Below, piece by piece: positions 1 through 9,779 of a stretch of DNA of 64,000 bases; the stretch's first letter is position 1, and every line of letters starts with the position of its first letter. The stretch is taken from positions 5,270,001-5,334,000 of the forward strand of contig NZ_BNEL01000001.1 of NCBI RefSeq assembly GCF_018327685.1, read 5' to 3'. This DNA is from Streptomyces sp. TS71-3. Its GTDB lineage: Bacteria; Actinomycetota; Actinomycetes; Streptomycetales; Streptomycetaceae. Below the pieces are notes generated by a model. It saw only the letters and a program-made list of their open reading frames with translations, was not told the DNA's origin and ran no database searches. The position numbers and the translations under genes are program-made.

Positions 1-1
1 C

Positions 2-550
2 GACGGCGCCGTGGAGGCAGGCGTCAGCCACGAGCTGACCGAGGCGCTCGTCGCCCTGGTGCGCGGCACCCAGGGCGCCCGGGTCGCGGTCGAGTGGTCA
101 CCCGCGGCCGGTGCGCCCGAGGGCTGTGCCTCCTCCACGGAACCCGTCGAGTTCTCCCCGGGCGACCTGCCCGCCCTGCGCGAGGCGAGCGCACGCTACC
201 TCCAGAGCGAACCCTCCGTGCCGGTCCGCATCACCGGCACCGTCGTCCGTATGCGCAGGTCGGGGCCGCGCGGCGAGGGCACCGTACGGCTGCGGGTGAT
301 CGCCGGCGCCGAGGTGGCGCGGGTGCGGATGACGCTGGACGAGGAGGCGTACCGCATCGCGGGGCACGCGCACCTGGTCGGGCTGCCCATCCGGGTGCAC
401 GGCAGGTTGCAGAGCCGCGGCGGGTTCCGCAAACTCACCCATGCCCACGACGTGGTGCCCGTCCAGGTCGACGAGACGGAGCGGGACCGCCTGATGAAGT
501 CGCTCCAGGAGAACCTGGACTTCTTCGAGGAGGCGTGCAGCGGGGAGTGA
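2..550 (+). CDS. Conserved protein of unknown function (5' end outside window)
   Basis: The frame is open from base 2, so the true start probably lies upstream of the window; the first in-frame start codon visible is GTG at 11. The visible ~180 residues have no signal peptide or membrane segment. The second half is strand-rich with many alternating hydrophobic and charged residues and ends in an acidic helix. I do not recognise a catalytic motif. Its position just upstream of thrS is what I remember from other Streptomyces, where the neighbour is also a hypothetical protein. Function unknown. Confidence 0.8.
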   Translation, partial: DGAVEAGVSHELTEALVALVRGTQGARVAVEWSPAAGAPEGCASSTEPVEFSPGDLPALREASARYLQSEPSVPVRITGTVVRMRRSGPRGEGTVRLRVIAGAEVARVRMTLDEEAYRIAGHAHLVGLPIRVHGRLQSRGGFRKLTHAHDVVPVQVDETERDRLMKSLQENLDFFEEACSGE

Positions 551-707
551 CGCCGTCGGCCGGGTCGCCGCCGCCGGGCCCGGGGCCCGGGCCGGGTGGG
601 GGACCCGGCCGACTGTTTAGCGGTCGGCGCCCCCGGCTCGGTACGATCGACCACCGGCGGCGCGCGCGAGCCGGTGCGCCGCATCCACCTTCAGGCAGGA
701 GAGACCG

Positions 708-2690
708 GTGTCAGACGTCCGTGTGATCATCCAACGCGTTTCAGAGCGGGAAGAGCGCGTGGTGACCCCGGGCACTACGGCCGCCGACCTCTTCTCCGGT
801 GAGCGCACCGTCGTCGCGGCCCGGGTGGGCGGCGAGCTGAAGGACCTCGCGTACCAGGTCCAGGACGGCGAGCAGGTCGAGCCCGTCGAGATCTCCTCGC
901 AGGACGGCCTGAACATCCTGCGCCACTCCACCGCGCACGTCATGGCGCAGGCCGTGCAGGAGCTCTTCCCCGAGGCCAAGCTGGGCATCGGCCCGCCCAT
1001 CCGGGACGGCTTCTACTACGACTTCGACATGCCCGAGCCGTTCACCCCCGAGGACCTCAAGCGCGTCGAGAAGAAGATGCAGGAGATCCAGAAGCGGGGG
1101 CAGCGCTTCGCACGCCGCGTCACCACCGACGAGGCGGCCCGCGAGGAGCTGGCCGACGAGCCGTACAAGCTGGAGCTGATCGGCCTCAAGGGGAACGCGG
1201 CGCAGGCCGCCGAGGGCGCCGACGCCGAGGTCGGCGGCGGCGAGCTGACCATCTACGACAACCTCGACGCCAAGACCGGCGAGCTGTGCTGGAAGGACCT
1301 CTGCCGCGGCCCGCACCTGCCCACCACCCGCGCCATCCCGGCGTTCAAGCTGATGCGCTCGGCTGCCGCCTACTGGCGCGGCAGCGAGAAGAACCCGCAG
1401 CTCCAGCGGATCTACGGCACCGCGTGGCCGTCCAAGGACGAGCTGAAGGCCCACCTGGACTTCCTCGCGGAGGCCGAGCGCCGCGACCACCGCAAGCTCG
1501 GCAACGAGTTGGATCTCTTCTCCTTCCCGGAGGAGCTCGGCCCCGGCCTCGCCGTCTTCCACCCCAAGGGCGGCATCGTCCGCCGCGAGATGGAGACCTA
1601 CTCGCGCCGGCGGCACGAGGACGCGGACTACCAGTTCGTGAACACCCCGCACATCTCCAAGGAGCGGCTCTTCGAGATCTCGGGCCACCTCCCGAGCTAC
1701 GCGGAGGCCATGTTCCCCCCGCTCCAGTTCGACGAGCAGAACTACCGCCTCAAGGCGATGAACTGCCCGATGCACAACCTGGTCTACAAGGCCCGCGGCC
1801 GCTCCTACCGCGAACTCCCGCTGCGCCTCTTCGAGTTCGGCACCGTCTACCGCTACGAGAAGTCGGGCGTGGTGCACGGCCTGACCCGCTCCCGCGGCTT
1901 CACCCAGGACGACTCGCACATCTACTGCACCAAGGAGCAGATGCCGCAGGAGCTCGACTCGCTCCTCACCTTCGTCCTCGACCTGCTGCGCGACTACGGC
2001 CTGCACGACTTCGAGCTGGAGCTGTCCACCCGCGACCCCGAGTCCGACAAGTTCATCGGCGAGGACGCGGAGTGGGAGGAGGCCACCGAGACCCTGCGCC
2101 AGGCCGCCGAGAAGCAGGGCCTTCCGCTGGTCCCCGACCCGGGCGGCGCCGCCTACTACGGCCCGAAGATCTCCGTGCAGGCCCGTGACGCGATCGGCCG
2201 CTCCTGGCAGATGTCGACCATCCAGGTCGACTTCCAGCAGCCCAAGCGGTTCGGCCTGGAGTACACCGCCGCGGACGGCTCCAAGCAGCAGCCGGTGATG
2301 ATCCACCGGGCGCTCTTCGGCTCCATCGAGCGGTTCTTCGCCGTGCTCCTCGAGCACTACGCGGGCGCCTTCCCGGCGTGGCTCGCGCCGGTGCAGGCCG
2401 TCGGGATCCCGGTGGGGGACAGCCACGTGCCGTACCTGGAGGAGTTCGCCAGGAAGGCCAGGGACCGGGGCCTTCGGGTGGACGTCGACAGCTCCGCGGA
2501 CCGGATGCAGAAGAAGATCAGGAACGCCCAGAAGGGGAAGATCCCGTTCATGGTGATCGTCGGCGACGACGACATGAACGCCGGCACCGTCTCCTTCCGC
2601 TACCGCGACGGATCCCAGGAGAACGGCATCCCCGTCGACGAGGCCCTGGCGAAGATCGCCAAGGTCGTCGAGGAGCGCGCCCAGGTCTGA
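708..2690 (+). CDS. thrS: Threonine--tRNA ligase
   Basis: Charges tRNA-Thr with threonine in the cytoplasm. At 660 aa it is full length. An N-terminal TGS domain (about 1-65) is followed by the editing domain with its HSTAH motif and a CRGPH motif, then the class II catalytic core. The zinc and threonine ligands expected for the family are present: Cys353 (in MNCPMH), His404 (in DDSHIYC) and His533 (in MIHRALFG). A C-terminal anticodon-binding domain ends the protein. The GTG start follows an AGGAGA ribosome-binding site. The 157-bp upstream gap has a possible -10 (TACGAT, 642-647) and I see no T-box. A strong terminator follows, so the gene appears to be a single unit. Confidence 0.98.
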   Translation: MSDVRVIIQRVSEREERVVTPGTTAADLFSGERTVVAARVGGELKDLAYQVQDGEQVEPVEISSQDGLNILRHSTAHVMAQAVQELFPEAKLGIGPPIRDGFYYDFDMPEPFTPEDLKRVEKKMQEIQKRGQRFARRVTTDEAAREELADEPYKLELIGLKGNAAQAAEGADAEVGGGELTIYDNLDAKTGELCWKDLCRGPHLPTTRAIPAFKLMRSAAAYWRGSEKNPQLQRIYGTAWPSKDELKAHLDFLAEAERRDHRKLGNELDLFSFPEELGPGLAVFHPKGGIVRREMETYSRRRHEDADYQFVNTPHISKERLFEISGHLPSYAEAMFPPLQFDEQNYRLKAMNCPMHNLVYKARGRSYRELPLRLFEFGTVYRYEKSGVVHGLTRSRGFTQDDSHIYCTKEQMPQELDSLLTFVLDLLRDYGLHDFELELSTRDPESDKFIGEDAEWEEATETLRQAAEKQGLPLVPDPGGAAYYGPKISVQARDAIGRSWQMSTIQVDFQQPKRFGLEYTAADGSKQQPVMIHRALFGSIERFFAVLLEHYAGAFPAWLAPVQAVGIPVGDSHVPYLEEFARKARDRGLRVDVDSSADRMQKKIRNAQKGKIPFMVIVGDDDMNAGTVSFRYRDGSQENGIPVDEALAKIAKVVEERAQV

Positions 2691-2712
2691 CGGGCGCCCG
2701 CGGACAAGGCCG

Positions 2713-2743
2713 AAAGGCCCCCGGAACGGCTCGGGGGCCTTTT
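2713..2743 (+). terminator. Rho-independent terminator after thrS
   Basis: A perfect 11-bp stem (AAAGGCCCCCG at 2713-2723 with CGGGGGCCTTT at 2732-2742) has an 8-nt loop and a T-rich 3' edge. It sits 23 bp after the thrS stop codon and is one of the few hairpins here with a real T tract. Confidence 0.85.
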
Positions 2744-2772
2744 GCCCTGCATGCCCCGTGAAGCCATATGCT
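2742..2772 (+). promoter_or_regulatory. Putative leaderless promoter of the HIT gene
   Basis: A -35-like TTGCCC (2742-2747) and a -10-like TATGCT (2767-2772) are separated by 19 bp. The -10 ends 7 nt before the ATG at 2780, which would place the transcription start at or next to the start codon. There is no Shine-Dalgarno sequence before that ATG. The -35 overlaps the T tract of the thrS terminator. Confidence 0.5.
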
Positions 2773-2779
2773 GCACTCC

Positions 2780-3328
2780 ATGACGAGTGAGCCGGAGCAG
2801 CAGATCGGGGTGGGAACGCCGGACGCGTTCCAGCGCCTGTGGACGCCCCATCGGATGGCCTACATCCAGGGTGAGAACAAGCCGACCGGCCCCGAGGCGG
2901 GCGACGGGTGTCCTTTCTGCTCCATCCCGGCCAAGTCGGACGAGGACGGTCTGATCATCAGGCGCGGCGAGCAGGTCTACGCCGTGCTGAACCTCTACCC
3001 GTACAACGGCGGGCACCTCATGGTCGTCCCCTTCCGGCACGTCGCCGACTACACGGACCTCACGGTCGAGGAGACGGCGGAGCTCGCCGAGCTCACCAAG
3101 CAGGCGATGACGGCCCTGCGGACCGCCTCCGGGGCGCACGGCTTCAACATCGGCATGAACCAGGGCGCCGTCGCCGGTGCGGGCATCGCCGCCCATCTGC
3201 ACCAGCACGTGGTGCCCCGATGGGGCGGCGACACCAACTTCATGCCGGTCGTCGGGCACACCAAGGTGCTGCCGCAACTCCTCGCGGACACCCGGGCCAT
3301 GCTCGCGGCGGCCTGGCCGTCCATCTAG
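2780..3328 (+). CDS. HIT family hydrolase/phosphorylase, likely Ap4A phosphorylase type
   Basis: A 182-aa histidine-triad nucleotide-binding protein. The signature HLHQHVVPRW provides the H-x-H-x-H nucleophile motif near residue 145, and a CPFC pair lies near residue 45. The mycobacterial protein in the same context (between thrS and pgsA) is an Ap4A phosphorylase, and both the CPFC pair and the triad fit that subfamily; the substrate here is inferred. I prefer ATG 2780 to the upstream ATG 2768, because 2768 lies inside the predicted -10 and neither has a ribosome-binding site. It may feed into dinucleoside polyphosphate turnover. Confidence 0.92.
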   Translation: MTSEPEQQIGVGTPDAFQRLWTPHRMAYIQGENKPTGPEAGDGCPFCSIPAKSDEDGLIIRRGEQVYAVLNLYPYNGGHLMVVPFRHVADYTDLTVEETAELAELTKQAMTALRTASGAHGFNIGMNQGAVAGAGIAAHLHQHVVPRWGGDTNFMPVVGHTKVLPQLLADTRAMLAAAWPSI

Positions 3329-3469
3329 GGTCCTCCGCCGGCGAGGGCTGCGCGGAGGGGAAGAGCACCTCGGCCCACCGCGGACCAGCCGGGGGACGGG
3401 ACCGGCTCCGGGCCTACTGGGGTCCCCGGGGCACGGTCCACCCGCGGCAGCCCGGTGACCGGGCCGGAT

Positions 3470-3494
3470 GCGGCCCGCCGTCCGAGCGGGCCGC
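3470..3494. terminator. Hairpin between convergent genes
   Basis: A perfect 9-bp stem (GCGGCCCGC/GCGGGCCGC, 7-nt loop) abuts the stop codon of the minus-strand membrane protein gene. A second small hairpin lies at 3450-3464 (GCCCGGT-G-ACCGGGC). There is no T tract, so these would act as the intrinsic, stem-only type often seen in Streptomyces and could serve both converging genes. Confidence 0.5.
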
Positions 3495-3495
3495 G

Positions 3496-5184
3496 CTACG
3501 CGTCGTACACATCCGCCTTCTTGGGCGCCGGGTCCTGGATCTGGCCGCTGAGCGCGCCCGAACGGCTGCCGAACTTCTCGGTGTCGACGCCGTTCTCCTG
3601 AAGGACCTTGATCGCCGCCGCGTGCACCACCCGGAGCACCGGGGTGGCGGTGCGCAGCGCGTCGTCGGCCATGAAGCGGTGCCGCCACGGCTTGTCCGCC
3701 CAGGCGTGCCGCAGGCCGAAGGGCTCGGGCAGGGCCAGGCTTCCGCCCAGGAAGTCGAGCAGCGGCGGGTACCAGGTGAAGGGTGCCCGGACCGCCAGCC
3801 GCACCACCTCGTCCGGCTTGACGACGGGGAGGTTGACGCTCTTGGTCTCCCAGAACCTGATCGGCTTCGTGACCGTCTTCGTCTCGGGAGAGGGCTTCGA
3901 CGTGAACAGCCCGTGCACCGGCCCCAGTGCGTGACCCGTGACCTCGATGCGCAGGGTCTCGTGGAGCACCGTGACGGTGATCAGCATGGTGATCACCAGC
4001 TGGCCGTCCCACAGGACGAACTGCACGCCCAGGTAGTGGCGGTCGCCGCTGCCGAACTGCTGCTCGTTGCAGATCCGCTGGATCTCGTGCTGCTTGATCT
4101 GGAAGGCCTCGACGTCGGTGCCCGTCGGCCGCGACACGCTGCCGGCGCCCTCGGCGATGGGCGTGACGATCCAGTGCTTCACCGACGGGGCCGGGAAGCC
4201 GCCCGTGTGGATGGGCTTGCGGTCCAGCAGGCGGAGCTGGTCGTGGATGGCCCGTATCACGTCCCAGCTGCGGAAGGGGTTGATCTCCGTGCCCGGTTCG
4301 CTGGGCACCAGCTCCTCCGCGAGCTGCCAGCTGCCCCACCGCGTGCCCATCCCGAGGATGCCCTTGGGGCCCGCGTAGAAGACGGAGTTCGACTGCTGCT
4401 CCGCGGAGAGCCTGGCCAGGCTCTGCCGGAGCTGCTCGGCGGCCGTCTGGTTGGGGTGGGTGGGCACCGCCTCCGGGATCTTGGGGCCGACGCCGGAGCC
4501 GGAGAGCAGGCCTCCCCAGCGGTCGCGCAGGTCCTGGGCCGTGCGCTCGCAGATCCGCCGGGCCCAGACCCAGCCGATCACCGGCGCCACGATGGCAGCC
4601 CGGCCGTACCAGGCCCAGAAGCCCGAGAGGGGCAGCTCGACCAGGAAGACCACGGCCAGGATGCCGAAGCCCAGCAGCAGTGCGGAGGAGAGCGTGGAGG
4701 CGCGGCTGTTCGTGGACTTGTTGATCATCCGGCGGAGCTGGAAGACCAGCAGCCAGGCGATCAGGCCCGGCAGGAAGATCACTCCGCAGAGCACCATCAC
4801 GGCCGTCAGCCAGCTGTCGCGCTCGCGGCGTATGCGGCTCGCGGCGAGGCAGTGCTCGACGATCACCTGCGGCTCGGTACCGAAGGACTGGATGAGCGCC
4901 GCACGGCCGCCGCCCAGCATCCGCAACTGGATGGCGCGCGAGAACGCCTCACCCAGATTGGGCTTGAACATGGCGATCTTGCCGGGCTTCACCTTCGACT
5001 GGTGCCAGTCGCTGTTGGCGTCGAGGATCTTCTCCATGTCGCTGTCGCGGTACGCGGCCGACGCCAGAGCCTGCGTGGCCGCGGTCTGGCCCGGGGCACC
5101 CGAGAGCGGGACCTGTGCCCCAGGCCTGAAGTCGAATACGTCGTCCGCCACTACCGCCCCCATCGCCGCTTCGCCCGCGCTCAT
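3496..5184 (-). CDS. Integral membrane protein of unknown function
   Basis: 562 aa. Roughly the first 125 residues are soluble. Two or three hydrophobic segments follow (about 125-155 and 175-220), then a ~340-residue C-terminal domain with no signature I recognise. The C-terminal domain contains a run of aromatic and hydrophobic stretches that could be membrane-associated. The ATG at 5184 has a GGGAAGGG ribosome-binding site 6-8 nt upstream; an earlier in-frame ATG at 5217 lacks one. It lies between the HIT gene and the EF-G2-like gene. Function unknown. Confidence 0.85.
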   Translation of the reverse strand: MSAGEAAMGAVVADDVFDFRPGAQVPLSGAPGQTAATQALASAAYRDSDMEKILDANSDWHQSKVKPGKIAMFKPNLGEAFSRAIQLRMLGGGRAALIQSFGTEPQVIVEHCLAASRIRRERDSWLTAVMVLCGVIFLPGLIAWLLVFQLRRMINKSTNSRASTLSSALLLGFGILAVVFLVELPLSGFWAWYGRAAIVAPVIGWVWARRICERTAQDLRDRWGGLLSGSGVGPKIPEAVPTHPNQTAAEQLRQSLARLSAEQQSNSVFYAGPKGILGMGTRWGSWQLAEELVPSEPGTEINPFRSWDVIRAIHDQLRLLDRKPIHTGGFPAPSVKHWIVTPIAEGAGSVSRPTGTDVEAFQIKQHEIQRICNEQQFGSGDRHYLGVQFVLWDGQLVITMLITVTVLHETLRIEVTGHALGPVHGLFTSKPSPETKTVTKPIRFWETKSVNLPVVKPDEVVRLAVRAPFTWYPPLLDFLGGSLALPEPFGLRHAWADKPWRHRFMADDALRTATPVLRVVHAAAIKVLQENGVDTEKFGSRSGALSGQIQDPAPKKADVYDA

Positions 5185-5606
5185 GCGGGCCCTTCCCGAC
5201 TTCCCTGTCCCGCACACCTGTTGGTCGGGTCATCGACTTGATCAGGTCATCAGCGTATCGAGGACGGGAGATCTCTGCTCGGGCCTGTGGAAAACCTCCC
5301 CGGCCGCCCCGGGCACCGGGCAGGCCCTGCCCGCACATGCGTGAAGACCGCCCGAGCCCGGGGAAGCGGGGTGGCCGGGACGGCCGCCCTCCCACTCCCG
5401 CCGGACCTCGCGTCGCGCCTTGCGCCCGCACGGGCCCGCGTTGCCGTACCGGCTCGTTCCGTTCGTCGCGCATGTCCAGTCGGTGTCACGCCCTATGGGG
5501 CACGGGCCCTCCGCCGGCCCTGCGGCGGGCTCCGGGCACACCCTGTGTCACATCGGGTCACGTTGTGTCGTCGGTCCAACCAGTGTCTTTCCGCCCGGAC
5601 ACCGAT
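5185..5606. other. 422-bp intergenic region without a gene
   Basis: This lies between two minus-strand genes and should hold the promoter of the membrane protein and the terminator of the EF-G2-like gene. A small hairpin (CCGCCG/CGGCGG, 5511-5528) could serve as the latter. A TACGCT on the minus strand (5252-5257) could be a -10, but no matching -35 is visible. A TTTTCCACA nonamer on the minus strand (5286-5294) is one mismatch from a DnaA box. Short frames here look like chance. Confidence 0.6.
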
Positions 5607-7823
5607 TCATGCGAACGCTTCCGCCTGATCGCGGATCCGCTCGGCGATCCCCGACGGCATCGGCTCGTGCCGGGCGTAGGACCGGCCGAACTGCGCGGTG
5701 CCGTGCGAGACGGAGCGCAGGTCCACGGCGTACCTGCCGATCTCGATCTCGGGGACCTCGGCACGGATCAGCGTCCGCCCGCCCGGCGTCTGCTCGGTGC
5801 CGACCACGCGCCCGCGCCGGCCGGACAGATCGCTCATCACCGAGCCCACGTAGGAGTCGCCGACGAGCACCCGCACCTCCGCCACCGGCTCCAGCAGATG
5901 GATCCGGGCGCCCGCTGCGGCCTCGCGCAGGGCGAGCGCACCCGCCGTCTGGAACGCCGCGTCCGAGGAGTCCACCGAGTGCGACTTGCCGTCGAGCAGG
6001 GTGACCCGCACGTCGACCAGCGGATGGCCGGTCGCCACCCCCTTCGCCGCCTGAGCGCGCACGCCCTTCTCCACGGACGGGATGAACTGCCGCGGTACGG
6101 CGCCCCCGACGACCTTGTCGACGAACTCGATGCCGCTGCCCTCCGGCAGGGGCTCGACCTCGATCTCGCAGATGGCGAACTGCCCGTGGCCGCCGGACTG
6201 CTTCACGTGCCGTCCCCGGCCTGCTGCCTTGGCCGCGAAGGTCTCCCGCAGGGACACCTTGTGCGGCACCAGGTCGACCTGCACCCCGTAGCGCGAGCGC
6301 AGCCGCTCCAGGGCGACGTCCGCATGGGCCTCTCCCAGGCACCAGAGCACGAGCTGGTGGGTGTCCTGGTTCTGCTCCAGGCGCATCGTGGGGTCCTCGG
6401 CGACCAGCCGGGCCAGGCCCTGGGACAGCTTGTCGTCGTCGGCCTTGCTGTGCGCCTCGATGGCCAGCGGCAGCAGCGGGTCCGGCATGTCCCACGGCTC
6501 CATCAGCAGCGGGACGTCCCGTCCGGAGAGCGTGTCACCGGTCTCGGCGTGGGAGAGCTTCGAGATGCAGGCGAGATCCCCGGCCACGCACTGGGCCAGC
6601 GGCCGCTGCTGCTTGCCGAACGGCGACGACAGCGCGCCCAGGCGCTCGTCCGCCTCGTGCAGGTCGCGCTCGTCGGTGCCGTGGTCCGCCATGCCGTGTC
6701 CGGAGACGTGCACCATCTGGTCGGGGCGCAGCGTGCCGGAGAAGACCCGCACCAGGGAGACCCGCCCCACGTACGGGTCGGACGCGGTCTTCACCACCTC
6801 GGCGATCAGCGGCCCCTCGGGGTCACAGGACGGCGTGGGCCCTGATCCGCCCTGGGGCGTGGTCACCGCGGGCACCTCGTGCTCCAGGGGCGACGGGAAG
6901 CCGCCCGTGATCAGCTCCAGGACCTCCACGGTGCCGAGCCCCGTGCGGGAGCCGGCCGGCGGCGGGGCGGCGGCCAGGACCGGGTGGAACACCCCGCGCG
7001 CCACCGCCTTCTCCAGATCGGCCACCAGCGTCGGGACCGCTATCTCCGCACCGCCGAGATAGCGGTCCATGAGGGTCTCGTCCTCGCTCTCGGAGATGAT
7101 CCCCTCGATGAGCCGGTTGCGCGCCTCGGTGATCAGCGGCAGCCGCTCCTCGTCGGGCTCGTGCTCCTCGCGCGTGCCGGACGCGTAGTCGTACAGGCGC
7201 TGCGACAGCAGGCCGGTCAGGCCGGTCACGGGCGCGTGCCCGTCCGGCCCCGGGGCGCCGTGCAGCGGCAGATACAGCGGAAGCACCGCGTCCGGGTCGT
7301 CCGCGCCGAACGCCTCGGCGCACACCCGCGTCATCTCCTCGAAGTCGGATCGCGCCGCCTCCAGGTGGGTGATCACGATGGCGCGCGGCATGCCCACGGC
7401 CGCGCACTCCTCCCACACGGCGCGCGGGGCGCCCATGATGCCCTCCGCGCCCTCCGCCGCCGAGACGACGAAAAGGGCCGCGTCCGCCGCTCGCAGACCG
7501 GCCCTGAGTTCCCCGACGAAGTCGGCGTATCCGGGTGTGTCCAGTAGATTGATCTTGTAATCGCCCCATTCGAGGGGGATCACGGAGAGCTGCACCGAAC
7601 GCTGCTGGCGGTGCTCGATCTCGTCGTAGTCGGAAAGGGTGCCGCCGTCCTCGACGCGGCCCGCGCGGTTCACCGCGCCCGCCGTCAGCGCGAGGGCCTC
7701 CACCAGCGTCGTCTTGCCCGATCCGCTGTGGCCGACCATTACCACGTTCCGTACCGAGGCGGGGTGGCCGGCCGTCGCCGCCCTGCCGGCGGCCCCGGCT
7801 TGCGTGTTCGCCTTGTCGCCCAT
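5607..7823 (-). CDS. Elongation factor G-like GTPase (EF-G2 family)
   Basis: 738 aa with the full EF-G layout: GTPase domain, translation-factor domain II, and domains III-V. The P-loop reads GHSGSGKTT and the G3 motif DTPGYADF. The switch I RGIT motif of true EF-G is absent, and the G4 NKxD motif is replaced by THLE. These changes are typical of the EF-G2 side branch; the mycobacterial member is reported to bind GTP without ribosome-dependent hydrolysis. It is therefore probably not a translocase, and its role is unknown. The ATG at 7823 follows GGGAGG. Longer in-frame starts upstream (to 7979) are unsupported. Confidence 0.93.
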   Translation of the reverse strand: MGDKANTQAGAAGRAATAGHPASVRNVVMVGHSGSGKTTLVEALALTAGAVNRAGRVEDGGTLSDYDEIEHRQQRSVQLSVIPLEWGDYKINLLDTPGYADFVGELRAGLRAADAALFVVSAAEGAEGIMGAPRAVWEECAAVGMPRAIVITHLEAARSDFEEMTRVCAEAFGADDPDAVLPLYLPLHGAPGPDGHAPVTGLTGLLSQRLYDYASGTREEHEPDEERLPLITEARNRLIEGIISESEDETLMDRYLGGAEIAVPTLVADLEKAVARGVFHPVLAAAPPPAGSRTGLGTVEVLELITGGFPSPLEHEVPAVTTPQGGSGPTPSCDPEGPLIAEVVKTASDPYVGRVSLVRVFSGTLRPDQMVHVSGHGMADHGTDERDLHEADERLGALSSPFGKQQRPLAQCVAGDLACISKLSHAETGDTLSGRDVPLLMEPWDMPDPLLPLAIEAHSKADDDKLSQGLARLVAEDPTMRLEQNQDTHQLVLWCLGEAHADVALERLRSRYGVQVDLVPHKVSLRETFAAKAAGRGRHVKQSGGHGQFAICEIEVEPLPEGSGIEFVDKVVGGAVPRQFIPSVEKGVRAQAAKGVATGHPLVDVRVTLLDGKSHSVDSSDAAFQTAGALALREAAAGARIHLLEPVAEVRVLVGDSYVGSVMSDLSGRRGRVVGTEQTPGGRTLIRAEVPEIEIGRYAVDLRSVSHGTAQFGRSYARHEPMPSGIAERIRDQAEAFA

Positions 7824-8073
7824 GCTGTGCCTCCCGGTCACGTACTCGGTGAGGTCCTGCCTGGCGCGGGGCGCGCATGCCGCGTGCGGTGGCGGCTCAT
7901 GCGACGCCCGCGGTTGTCTTTCGAGCTTTCCACTCCCGTCATGGTGCGTCCATACGTCGTACGGGATCCCGCGGACCACGGGTGCCCGCGGGCCGGCCCC
8001 GCACGCGCCTGGCTACGATGGGCCATCCGGCGGCCGGCAGGGGCCGGCCGTCCCACGGACCCTCGGGAAAACC

Positions 8074-8742
8074 ATGCTGAACAAGTACGCGCGTGCGTTC
8101 TTCACGCGTGTCCTCACCCCGTTCGCCGCCTTCCTCATCCGCCGCGGCGTCAGCCCGGACGCGGTCACGCTGATCGGCACGGCCGGGGTGGTGGCGGGCG
8201 CGCTGGCGTTCTTCCCGCGAGGCGAGTTCTTCTGGGGCACGGTCGTCATCACCCTGTTCGTGTTCTCGGACCTGGTGGACGGCAACATGGCGCGCCAGCT
8301 CGGCCGCTCCAGCCCCTGGGGGGCGTTCCTCGACTCCACCCTGGACCGCGTCGCCGACGGCGCGGTCTTCAGCGGTCTCGCGCTCTGGTACGCCGGCCGC
8401 GGCGACAACGACATCCTCTGCGCCGTCACGCTGTTCTGCCTGGTCAGCGGCCAGGTGGTGTCGTACACCAAGGCGCGCGGCGAGTCGATCGGCCTGCCGG
8501 TCGCGGTGAACGGCCTGGTCGAGCGGGCGGAGCGGCTGGTGATCACGCTGGTCCTCACCGGGCTCGCGGGCTTCCACAAGTTCGGCGTGCCGGGCATCCA
8601 GGTGCTGCTGCCGATCGCCCTGTGGGCGGTCGCCGTGGGCAGCCTGGTCACGCTCGTCCAGCGCGTCGTCACCGTCCGCAGGGAAGCCGCGGAGGCCGAA
8701 GCGGGCGCGCCGGCCCAGAGCAGCAGCGGGGCCGCCTCGTGA
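8074..8742 (+). CDS. pgsA: CDP-alcohol phosphatidyltransferase, phosphatidylinositol phosphate synthase type
   Basis: 222-aa polytopic membrane enzyme. The CDP-alcohol phosphotransferase signature is complete (DLVDGNMAR ... GAFLDSTLD, D-x2-D-G-x2-A-R-x8-G-x3-D-x3-D, about residues 68-93). In mycobacteria the gene at this position makes phosphatidylinositol phosphate from CDP-diacylglycerol and inositol phosphate. Coupling to pimA argues for that role rather than phosphatidylglycerophosphate synthesis. The stop overlaps the next start (GTGA), so the three lipid genes form one translationally coupled unit. The start ATG has only a weak GGGA element upstream. Confidence 0.94.
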   Translation: MLNKYARAFFTRVLTPFAAFLIRRGVSPDAVTLIGTAGVVAGALAFFPRGEFFWGTVVITLFVFSDLVDGNMARQLGRSSPWGAFLDSTLDRVADGAVFSGLALWYAGRGDNDILCAVTLFCLVSGQVVSYTKARGESIGLPVAVNGLVERAERLVITLVLTGLAGFHKFGVPGIQVLLPIALWAVAVGSLVTLVQRVVTVRREAAEAEAGAPAQSSSGAAS

Positions 8743-9779
8743 CCGGCGCGGAGGACTCCTCACGCACCACCGAGGACCGTCCCGCCGCCAAGGGCCCCGG
8801 CCCCCACGGCGCCACGCCCGTGCGGGGCCCGGGCGGCCGCCGCCTCGCGGAACGGACCGGCGAGCGCCTGAGCGACGCGCTCTACGGACTCGGCTGGGGC
8901 ACCGTGAAGAAGCTCCCCGAGCCCGTCGCCGTCCGCCTCGGGCAGACCATCGCGGACACCGTCTGGAAGCGGCGCGGCACGGGCGTGCTGCAGCTTGAGC
9001 GCAACCTCGCCCGGGTCGTGCCCGATGCCGGACCCGAGCGGCTCACCGCCCTCTCCAGGGCGGGTATGCGTTCCTATATGCGCTACTGGATGGAGTCCTT
9101 CCGGCTGCCCGTCTGGAGCGAGGAGCGGATCTCGGGCGGCTTCGCCCCCAAGGACGTGCACCACCTCATGGAGGCCCTCTCCGCGGGACGGGGCGTGATC
9201 ATAGCGCTACCGCACCTCGGGAACTGGGACCTGGCGGGCGCCTGGGTCAACACCGCGCTGCGCATGCCGTTCACCACCGTCATGGAGCGGCTCAAACCGG
9301 AGAGCCTCTACGACCGGTTCGTCGCCTACCGGGTCGGCCTCGGCATGGAGGTGCTGCCGCACACCGGCGGCTCGGCGTTCGGCGTCCTGGCCAGGCGGCT
9401 GCGCGCCGGCGGCATGGTGTGCCTGGTCGCCGACCGCGACCTGTCGGCGTCCGGAACCGAGGTGACGTTCTTCGGGGAGCGCACCCGCATGCCGCCGGGC
9501 CCCGCGATACTGGCCCAGCAGACCGGCGCGGCGCTGCTGCCGGTCACCCTCTGGTTCGACCGCTCACCGGTGATGCAGGGCCGGGTGCATCCGCCCATCG
9601 AGGTGCCGGACTCAGGCAACCGCCGTGAAAAGGCGTCTGTGATGACACAGGCCCTCGCCGACGTGTTCGCCGGGGGCATCGCCGAACACCCCGAGGACTG
9701 GCACATGCTGCAACGACTCTGGCTCGCCGATCTCGATCCGGCGAAGCCGCCCGCCGAGGGCGCCCGGGAGACGACGTGA
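8739..9779 (+). CDS. Phosphatidylinositol mannoside acyltransferase
   Basis: 346-aa member of the LpxL/HtrB-like lysophospholipid acyltransferase family. The catalytic H-x4-D appears as HLGNWD near residue 160. In actinobacteria with this gene order the enzyme acylates the mannose of phosphatidylinositol mannosides at the cytoplasmic face of the membrane. The first ~35 residues are polar and Pro/Gly-rich, and may be dispensable. GTG at 8739 overlaps the pgsA stop, and its own stop overlaps the pimA start, which fixes both ends. Confidence 0.94.
   Translation: MTGAEDSSRTTEDRPAAKGPGPHGATPVRGPGGRRLAERTGERLSDALYGLGWGTVKKLPEPVAVRLGQTIADTVWKRRGTGVLQLERNLARVVPDAGPERLTALSRAGMRSYMRYWMESFRLPVWSEERISGGFAPKDVHHLMEALSAGRGVIIALPHLGNWDLAGAWVNTALRMPFTTVMERLKPESLYDRFVAYRVGLGMEVLPHTGGSAFGVLARRLRAGGMVCLVADRDLSASGTEVTFFGERTRMPPGPAILAQQTGAALLPVTLWFDRSPVMQGRVHPPIEVPDSGNRREKASVMTQALADVFAGGIAEHPEDWHMLQRLWLADLDPAKPPAEGARETT

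Noticed and set aside
551..707. T-box riboswitch before thrS
   Set aside because: The gap is only 157 bp and I see no T-box sequence or specifier stem.
741..2426. 561-codon minus-strand frame opposite thrS
   Set aside because: Same shadow effect; thrS on the other strand has every family motif.
5242..5541. 99-codon minus-strand frame in the gap before the EF-G2-like gene end
   Set aside because: No ribosome-binding site, Arg/Gly/Pro-rich shadow composition and several competing frames of equal length.
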